DNA from: an uncultured Roseobacter sp.
GTDB lineage: Bacteria; Pseudomonadota; Alphaproteobacteria; Rhodobacterales; Rhodobacteraceae
Length of the DNA stretch: 64,000 nt
Direction: 5' to 3'
Assembly (NCBI RefSeq): GCF_947493125.1
Contig: NZ_CANLQB010000010.1
Span: 62,001-126,000 of the forward strand
Below are positions 58,177 to 64,000 of the stretch, one piece after another (position 1 is the first letter of the stretch; the number at the start of each line of letters is the position of its first letter). The position numbers were made by a program, and so were the translations under genes. The notes under the pieces are model-generated. The model worked only from the letters and a program-made list of their open reading frames with translations, did no database searches and was not told the origin of the DNA.

Positions 58177-58356
58177 ATGACTAGGCGCGTCTTGATCACA
58201 ACGGTTCTTTTGGCATGGATGGGAGCCGTGACGGTTTTGTTTGCTCTGGTCATGATACCCCGCGACAGTTCACTCATAGACATGCTACCCGACCCTATCC
58301 AGTCATTGCAAAGCGCTGTCTATGGCCTTTTCTACAGTCCATCGGTGCTATGGTAG
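58177..58356 (+). CDS. Small single-span membrane protein
   Basis: ATG to TAG encodes 59 residues. A basic N terminus (MTRRVLITT) is followed by a hydrophobic span (VLLAWMGAVTVLFALVMI, about 10-27) and a short periplasmic-type tail with the repeated PDPIQSLQSAVYGLFYSPSVLW. It lies 8 bp after the preceding membrane-protein gene and overlaps the next gene by 7 bp, the same packing as its neighbours, which is the main argument that it is real. No family was recognised. Confidence 0.6.
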   Translation: MTRRVLITTVLLAWMGAVTVLFALVMIPRDSSLIDMLPDPIQSLQSAVYGLFYSPSVLW

Positions 58357-60275
58357 TAGAGATGCAGACGGCCGGCGCCATCTCGGCGATTTGGAGTGTG
58401 GTCACGGTCCTCGTCTACGCGTTTTCATGTCTGGGTTTCGGATGGCGCATTGCTTGGGCTCTTGTGTATCGCGAGGACCGAACAGACGGTGTCGATCTTA
58501 CGACGGCCTTCCTTCTCGGTATCGTGGTGAATGGTGCTTTCTTAACGCTTCTTGGTGTTATAGGACGCATTTGTTTGATGCCTGTCTGGATCCTGACGCT
58601 GGCGGGTCTGATCGTCGGGTTGCCAATGTTTTGGGGGCTGGCCAAGCGGCACTGGAGTGCCAGCTCTGTTTCTCTGGGACTAAAGCAACTGCCTTGGAGC
58701 GAAAGGCTTTTGTCGGGCGGAGTCATTATCCTCTCGCTGGGTTACGTGCTTACGGCCCTTATTACTCCACCGATCGGCGATGCTGAGGCCTTTTACATCA
58801 ATTATGCGCGTTTGATTTCCGAGACCGGAAAGCTCACTGCAATGCCGGCCGGCTTCACGTTTTTCTCAACCATCAGCTTGCCGGGAGAGCTTCACTTTGC
58901 TGCGCTAATGACGATTGGGGACTTGGGTGCGGCAAAGCTGTTTGCAATACCGGTAGCCTTTGCTAGTGCCGTATTTCTAAGTCGGATTTGCAGCATTTGT
59001 GGCGGTGGTCCCACATCACGACTGGTGCTCGCTGTGATCCTTCTATCTTCGTCAACTTTTATGTTCTACGCGATTGACGGAAAGGTCGATCTCTTTGCAG
59101 CTGCCTTTGGGCTTGCGGCTGTTTATTGGGCTTTGCTCGCAACTTTAGAGAAGAGGCACGCGCGCATGCTTGTCTGGGTTGGACTAATGTCCGGTGCTGC
59201 GACTGTCTCAAAGTTCTCCTATCTTCCGACATTGGTTCCAACGCTGTTTGTACTTCTGATCTGGCGAAACTTGGACGGGCGGCATGGGACCCTTAGCCGT
59301 GCGTCTGTTGTCACCGGGATGGAGATTTTGCGGACATCAGTTTGGGCTACTCTTCCATGGGTGCCGCATCTGGTTAAGAACGCTGCAGTTTTTGGTGCGC
59401 CGCTGGCGCCATTCATCGGGGGGCCTCAAGACGGCGCGTGGTTAAATCAGGTATGGTTTGCCCCGGATGTTACAAACTGGATCCTCGCAACATATCCATT
59501 TGCCTTGGTATTCGGGCGTTACCCCATGATGGGCGGAAGTCTGTCTTTTGTTATGCTCGCATTTGCGCCGTTCATTTGGCTAGTTTGGAAGGAACTCGGC
59601 GAAGGTAGGCAGCTTTTGCGCCGCTTGGCATATGCAGGTTTTGCAGGGCTTGTGATATGGGTGGCTCTGCGTCCTTCGATCATCGCACCACGTTACTTCC
59701 TCGCAACCGTTCTTCTTTTCGTACCGGTTCTTGCGGTGGCGACAGAGCATTTCCTCAGACGATTTTCGGCTTACGGCGTACTTCGATTTGGAGTGATTTG
59801 CGTGATGTGGGCCGCTTTGGCGGGTTCAAGCTGGCACGTGCTTCCAACGTTGCGCGCGCTACCCGCCTATGCAGTTGGCACACTTGATCAATGTGCCATG
59901 GCGAGTGACTATTGCGCGCCACAGCGCCTGCTCGCAGAGAAAGGCACACCTCAAGACCGCGTCTTTGTTGCAGGATACTACACCTACTGGTTGCGCACGG
60001 ATCAGCTTCTTTGTGGCCCAAACCTCGATGAGGCGAAGAGCGTGCATGAGGCGAACGCTCCCGTTAATAGACTGCAAGCCCTTGGTTTCAGATATCTGGT
60101 GGCCGATGGGAGCAGTCATGATCAAATACTTCGGGCAGCGGCAGCGAACCAAGATGCAACGTTGCTGATGCAGACTGGACAGATTTACCTCTTCGAGATC
60201 GAGCTGCCTGAAGACTCGAAACCAATCTGTCCGGGCGGACGGCCCAATACGTGGTCGCCTGCTTGGGCAAATTGA
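58350..60275 (+). CDS. GT-C fold glycosyltransferase, ArnT/PMT-like
   Basis: The protein has 641 residues from MVVEMQTAGAISAIW (a second ATG lies four codons on; the longer open frame upstream covers the small gene). About 11-13 membrane helices are present. The first periplasmic loop has acidic residues (ITPPIGDAEAFYINYARL, about 132-149), as in polyprenyl-phosphate-sugar-dependent transferases. A soluble C-terminal domain contains QALGFRYLVADGSS. It probably adds a sugar or branch on the periplasmic side. Confidence 0.75.
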   Translation: MVVEMQTAGAISAIWSVVTVLVYAFSCLGFGWRIAWALVYREDRTDGVDLTTAFLLGIVVNGAFLTLLGVIGRICLMPVWILTLAGLIVGLPMFWGLAKRHWSASSVSLGLKQLPWSERLLSGGVIILSLGYVLTALITPPIGDAEAFYINYARLISETGKLTAMPAGFTFFSTISLPGELHFAALMTIGDLGAAKLFAIPVAFASAVFLSRICSICGGGPTSRLVLAVILLSSSTFMFYAIDGKVDLFAAAFGLAAVYWALLATLEKRHARMLVWVGLMSGAATVSKFSYLPTLVPTLFVLLIWRNLDGRHGTLSRASVVTGMEILRTSVWATLPWVPHLVKNAAVFGAPLAPFIGGPQDGAWLNQVWFAPDVTNWILATYPFALVFGRYPMMGGSLSFVMLAFAPFIWLVWKELGEGRQLLRRLAYAGFAGLVIWVALRPSIIAPRYFLATVLLFVPVLAVATEHFLRRFSAYGVLRFGVICVMWAALAGSSWHVLPTLRALPAYAVGTLDQCAMASDYCAPQRLLAEKGTPQDRVFVAGYYTYWLRTDQLLCGPNLDEAKSVHEANAPVNRLQALGFRYLVADGSSHDQILRAAAANQDATLLMQTGQIYLFEIELPEDSKPICPGGRPNTWSPAWAN

Positions 60276-60299
60276 TATGTCACGCTTCTTTCATAACAG

Positions 60300-61265
60300 A
60301 TGTTTAACATGACCGGTCCAATAGTCTCCATTGTAATCCCAGCCTACAATCACGCTGATTATCTGGCAGGTGCTGTTGAAAGTGTCTTGGCACAGGACTT
60401 TACGGCCACACAGTTGATTATCGTTGATGACGGCTCGACAGACAACACGCCAGAAGTGCTCGCTGAGTTGCAGACCACCTACGGGACTGAACGCGTATAC
60501 GTTATTCATCAGGAGAATGCAGGCCAAGCCAAGGCGCTTGAGGTGGGATGGGCCACAGCGTCCGGTTCGATCCTTGGATATCTAAGCGCAGATGACGGAT
60601 TGGATCCGACCGCCGTGTCACATAGCGTCCAAATACTTGAGACCAATCCGAAGGCAGTCGCGGTGTATTGTAACTTCCGTTTGATCGATCCAGCGGGGCG
60701 GACAATCCGGACAATCGTCGCCCCAGATTTTGATATCAGAAAACTGATCGGCGACGTACAGTGCCTGCCGGGGCCAGGCGCATTCTTCCGGCGCGATGCC
60801 TATCTCGCTACAGGACCTTGGAATCCAGCGTACCGGCAAATGCCGGACTATGACTTCTGGTTGCGTCTTTGCATCAAGGGGCCCTTCGTCCATTTAGACG
60901 AGGCACTTGCGTCATTCCGTGTGCATGAAGAGTCGCAGACCTATGCAGCCGCAACACCCCAACAAGCCGCAGAGCCATTTACGATTATCCAGCGCTTCTT
61001 TGAGCGGCAAGATCTTCCTGATGAGGTGCGAGGATTGGAGACCCGCTCCAAAGCAAACGCTCACTTGTTAAGCGCGCAGCTTCATTTTAGGGCGGGTCGG
61101 GCAGGACCAGGGTTGTTGAACACAGGACTTGGGTTGCGTCACTACCCAAAGCTACTTATCGAGCGGCGCTTTTACAGGTTGCTGTTGAATGCGGCTTTTA
61201 ATCGACGAGCACATCAAATCCTTTGGATGTTGCGTTCAGTCATTGGGCGCGACAGACGCGCCTAA
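60300..61265 (+). CDS. Glycosyltransferase family 2 protein
   Basis: The protein has 321 residues. The classic GT2 start VSIVIPAYNHADYLAGAVES, then IIVDDGSTDNT (35-60), is followed by the metal-binding-type YLSADDGLD near 95-103. QMPDYDFWLRLCIKG near 178-192 is the catalytic-base region. It lies 24 bp after the GT-C gene and ends the rightward gene run. Confidence 0.9.
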   Translation: MFNMTGPIVSIVIPAYNHADYLAGAVESVLAQDFTATQLIIVDDGSTDNTPEVLAELQTTYGTERVYVIHQENAGQAKALEVGWATASGSILGYLSADDGLDPTAVSHSVQILETNPKAVAVYCNFRLIDPAGRTIRTIVAPDFDIRKLIGDVQCLPGPGAFFRRDAYLATGPWNPAYRQMPDYDFWLRLCIKGPFVHLDEALASFRVHEESQTYAAATPQQAAEPFTIIQRFFERQDLPDEVRGLETRSKANAHLLSAQLHFRAGRAGPGLLNTGLGLRHYPKLLIERRFYRLLLNAAFNRRAHQILWMLRSVIGRDRRA

Positions 61266-61532
61266 GTCGGCTTGCGTCCTGGCATTGGTCGTAAGCTCGG
61301 TTGTCGGTTTTGAAAGAGTATGCCGCCAAATCGATTGCTGCATGTCATCAGCCTTACTAGTCTATACCTTGGATTGTCGTAGCCAGCCGCGCTTTGAGCT
61401 GCTTCCTGCCGTCGTCATGAGAAAAAACGCGGGCATCTTTAGGCTCAGAATTCTCGCCGACTATGTAAGGAGTATAGGCGATCTTGTTGCGCGCAGTGAT
61501 CGTCACCGTCCCAACCCCAAAAGTGCCCACCC

Positions 61533-62387
61533 TCACGCGAAGTCGCGCATTCGTGTGATAAGTTCGGGCCATGGAGGGGCTGTGTATCCCGTTTGGGCGC
61601 GGAAGCGCTCTCCATTTAGCGAGCGATCAATGGAGAGCGCATCATCGGGGACAATCTTGATTGTCTTGCCGTACTTCTGCGCAATAAGTCTCAACAAGTC
61701 ATATTTTGAGATCGGCTCCGCTGCAACATGATACACACCACGCAAGTCGGGTCGTGATAGGACATGGCGGTGTATAACTCCGGCCAACTCGACTGTCGGC
61801 AACCCTGAGAAGATTGCGCGAGTGAAGCCCTTGATCGCCCCTTCCTGAGCCAAGAACCAACCAACCAGCCCCGTAGCGCGGTTCAGTTCCGGACCGATGA
61901 TTGAAGTCCGCAGAGTGATAGCATTCTCGTAGTCGACTTCGCCGATGAACTTGGATCGGCCATAGAGATCATTCGCGTCACTGGGATCCTTCTCCGAATA
62001 ACTGCCTCGAGCACCGGAGAAAACACAGTCTGTACTCATATGTATCAACCGCGCGCCCACAAGGCTTGCAAGTCGGGCAAGGCGATGCGGTAGAAGCGAA
62101 TTGATTGGCAATGCGACCAAGGGATCATTCGCATTTTCGAGCTGTTTGATAAGTCCTACACAATTGACGATGACGTTTGGTCTGAGCCGATCCAGCAATC
62201 CGACAAGCCTTGATTCGTCCAAAATGTCAACACCTGTCAGAACCTTGTCGTGCAGCGAAGCATCGAAATAGGAAAGCATTCCATTTGAACGGGCCGACCC
62301 CCATACTTCTAGTGATGCGTCTTTGCTCAGCTTTCGGAAAGTGACATGACCCAACATGCCGGACACGCCGAGTACCAATATCTTCAT
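61533..62387 (-). CDS. RmlD-like nucleotide-sugar reductase, candidate FnlB
   Basis: SDR of the dTDP-4-dehydrorhamnose reductase group, 284 residues. The start MKILVLGVSGMLGHVTF is preferred (AAGGAAA upstream) over an ATG nine codons earlier. HMSTDCVFSGARGSY, then YGRSKFIGE, carries the catalytic YxxxK, and IVNCVGLIKQ lies in between. With FnlA and FnlC encoded at 37842-40002 it could supply the missing 4-keto reduction to UDP-L-FucNAc or L-QuiNAc. It is transcribed opposite to the rest of the locus. Confidence 0.85.
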   Translation of the reverse strand: MKILVLGVSGMLGHVTFRKLSKDASLEVWGSARSNGMLSYFDASLHDKVLTGVDILDESRLVGLLDRLRPNVIVNCVGLIKQLENANDPLVALPINSLLPHRLARLASLVGARLIHMSTDCVFSGARGSYSEKDPSDANDLYGRSKFIGEVDYENAITLRTSIIGPELNRATGLVGWFLAQEGAIKGFTRAIFSGLPTVELAGVIHRHVLSRPDLRGVYHVAAEPISKYDLLRLIAQKYGKTIKIVPDDALSIDRSLNGERFRAQTGYTAPPWPELITRMRDFA

Positions 62388-62874
62388 TTCGCCGTTTCCT
62401 TCGCCAGAGCGCATTGAGATCTATCGAGGGTTACCGACGGCTGCACACAACAGCCAATCATTGCGGAAAAGCTTTCATCAGTCTCGTCACAAAGCAAGGC
62501 AATTTGCGTGAACCCATTGAGTTTACGACAGACGTTTTGGTGAGGGGCTAGCACTGGTGTATGTCGATATCCAGTCCCGAAGTGCCACAGCTCCACTATG
62601 CCAAGGCTCCCTAGACCCTCAACGTGGCCATACTGCAGCGGAACAGAGCTACAATCAGCTCTCTGATGCCGCGATCAGCGATGGAAGCAGTGTTGGCAAT
62701 TTCTCTGATGAGCGTTCCGAGGGAGGACGAGAAGGTTATAGTGAGCACCGATTGAGGGTTGGGTCGATGATCCATTTGAGAAAGAGCTCTTCTCTCTGAT
62801 GTTAGAGAGAACGAATTTCGATCATGTAAGGAGGTCGACATTCGAGCACAATATGTCGAGATCAACAAATTTGT
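62388..62874. other. Intergenic region with no supported gene
   Basis: These 487 bp lie between two leftward genes. Short frames on both strands (up to 85 codons) show no family resemblance. They presumably contain the promoter of the RmlD-like gene; no motif stands out. Confidence 0.45.
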
Positions 62875-63999
62875 TCATTCTGGCAGCAGCGAATAGAGCA
62901 CATCGATAATACGATCTTGGTCTGCTTCGCTTAGATAAGGATGCATAGGTAGCGAGAAGACCCTTTGTGCGAGATCTTCAGTCACTGGCAGTCCCTCTGG
63001 ATCGATGGGAAAACCGCCATAAGCAGTCTGCTGATGGAGCGGTTTTGGATAGTAGATGCCGGTCGGTATGCCTTGCTCCTCTAGACCAGCCATAATCAGA
63101 GAGCGGTCGGCAGTGGTCTCGGCCTTCAGTGTATATTGCGCCCAAGCGGAGCGCAGACCGTCAGGTACAAAGGGTGTCGTGACAAGATTGCTGAGCGCCG
63201 ACGTGTATCGATCAGCCACGCGCTGGCGCGCATCCAGTTCATCTGTAAAGATTGCCAGCTTTTCCAATAAGATTGCAGCTTGTAGGGTGTCGAGGCGCGA
63301 GTTCTGACCTATGCGCACATTATCATATTTGTCGGATCCTTTGCCGTGGACGCGTAACGAACGCAAGTGCTCGGCGAGATCGTCGTCGCCCGTGAAGAGC
63401 GCCCCCCCGTCCCCGTAGCAGCCCAAAGGTTTGGCTGGGAAAAAGCTGGTTGAAGCGACATCGCCGAGCGTGCCGGATGGTGAGCCTTTGTAGATGCCGC
63501 CAAATCCTTGAGCCGTATCGGCAAGGATCGGCATCTCGTGCGCGCAAGCGATTTCGGTGATCAAATCATAATCTGCCGGCAATCCGAAGAGGTCGACTGG
63601 AATAACAGCAGCTGGGCGCAATCCAATCTCCAAAACATGTGCTATGGCATGGCGCAGACTATCGGAGGCCATGTTGAACGTGCGTGGGTCGATATCAACA
63701 AAGACAGGTACTGCACCCATACATGGTACCACCTCCGCAGTGGCCGCGAAGGTGAAAGATGGTACAAATACTGCGTCGCCGCTTTGTACCCCCCACGCCA
63801 TCAGCGCGAGCAGGAGAGCATCCGTACCGTTAGCGCAGGTTACTACATTTTTGGCACCCGAAAAATCTGCCAATGCCTCTTCGAACTCCACAACTTCTGG
63901 GCCCATGATGTAAACCCCATGATCAAGTACGGTTGCAATCCGCGAGTCGATCCGATCCCGGATTTGGTTTTGTTGTGCTGCCAGGTCAATGAATTGCAT
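62875..63999 (-). CDS. WbpE/WlbC-type UDP-3-keto-sugar aminotransferase
   Basis: DegT-family PLP enzyme, 374 residues, complete, with its ATG one base from the window edge. The PLP lysine is K190 in SFFPAKPLGCYGDGG, a stretch typical of WbpE-like enzymes that aminate UDP-2-acetamido-3-keto-hexuronic acid. TCANGTDALLLALMAWG (54-70) and LADTAQGFGG (159-168) are also typical. Partner genes for the oxidase, dehydrogenase and acetyltransferase would be expected beyond the right edge. Confidence 0.9.
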   Translation of the reverse strand: MQFIDLAAQQNQIRDRIDSRIATVLDHGVYIMGPEVVEFEEALADFSGAKNVVTCANGTDALLLALMAWGVQSGDAVFVPSFTFAATAEVVPCMGAVPVFVDIDPRTFNMASDSLRHAIAHVLEIGLRPAAVIPVDLFGLPADYDLITEIACAHEMPILADTAQGFGGIYKGSPSGTLGDVASTSFFPAKPLGCYGDGGALFTGDDDLAEHLRSLRVHGKGSDKYDNVRIGQNSRLDTLQAAILLEKLAIFTDELDARQRVADRYTSALSNLVTTPFVPDGLRSAWAQYTLKAETTADRSLIMAGLEEQGIPTGIYYPKPLHQQTAYGGFPIDPEGLPVTEDLAQRVFSLPMHPYLSEADQDRIIDVLYSLLPE

Positions 64000-64000
64000 G

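Noticed and set aside
61246-61262. Terminator at the end of the GT2 gene
   Set aside because: GGCGCG-ACAGA-CGCGCC is a perfect stem but lies within the coding end and is not followed by a T-run.

Overview
The window reads as part of a plasmid (or chromid) from a marine alphaproteobacterium of the Roseobacter group (Rhodobacterales), an aerobic anoxygenic phototroph. Three observations support this. The gene order is the Rhodobacterales photosynthesis gene cluster (PGC). The carotenoid genes are of the spheroidene/spheroidenone type (crtA, crtB, crtC, crtI). A complete plasmid-type replication and partition module (parB, parA and a small DnaA-domain replication initiator) sits inside the PGC. 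From memory, PGC-bearing plasmids are known in Roseobacter litoralis and Sulfitobacter guttiformis; I could not compare sequences here. No rRNA, tRNA or CRISPR array was seen.

Layout. (1) 1-8030: carotenoid and Mg-chelatase block, with crtC (truncated by the window edge) facing tspO-crtB-crtI, and divergent crtA-bchI-bchD-bchO. (2) 8027-11580: replicon module. parAB is read leftward and rep rightward, with an iteron-like origin region between them. Six copies of a 14-16 bp palindrome, TGTCCCCGCGGGGACA, lie between 5972 and 10419, five of them inside coding sequence of bchD, bchO, parB and parA. (3) 11595-28345, leftward: a YHS protein, cytochrome c2, hemA, then puhE-acsF-(98 aa protein)-puhC-puhB-puhA-lhaA-bchM-bchL-bchH-bchB-bchN-bchF. 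(4) 28656-34810, rightward: ppaA-ppsR-bchG-pucC-like-bchP-idi. PpsR-type TGT-N12-ACA boxes mark the crtI/crtA, bchF/ppaA and bchG promoters. The anaerobic cyclase bchE and bchJ are not at their usual place beside bchG, which fits a strictly aerobic phototroph using AcsF. The puf, bchCXYZ and crtDEF genes would be expected beyond the left edge.

(5) 35580-63999: a surface polysaccharide locus that looks compositionally different and is more broken up. It has a putative UDP-L-FucNAc/L-QuiNAc branch (fnlA, fnlC and a distant RmlD-like reductase), a WbuB-type transferase, a Wzy/WaaL-type polymerase or ligase, a Wzx flippase, a membrane CapD/WbpM-type dehydratase, and a fusion of an SDR domain with an initiating sugar transferase. 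It also has two DegT-type aminotransferases (one WbpE-like), an AsnB-type amidotransferase, a NeuD/PglD-type acetyltransferase, and several GT4/GT2/GT-C glycosyltransferases. Gaps of 0.3-1.2 kb contain decayed sequence, including an IS3-family remnant whose terminal repeat supplies the stop codon of the Wzy-like gene.

Together, the left half makes bacteriochlorophyll a, spheroidenone-type carotenoid and the reaction-centre H subunit with its assembly factors, under PpsR/PpaA control. The middle keeps the replicon. The right half builds an acidic or amino-sugar-rich surface polymer.
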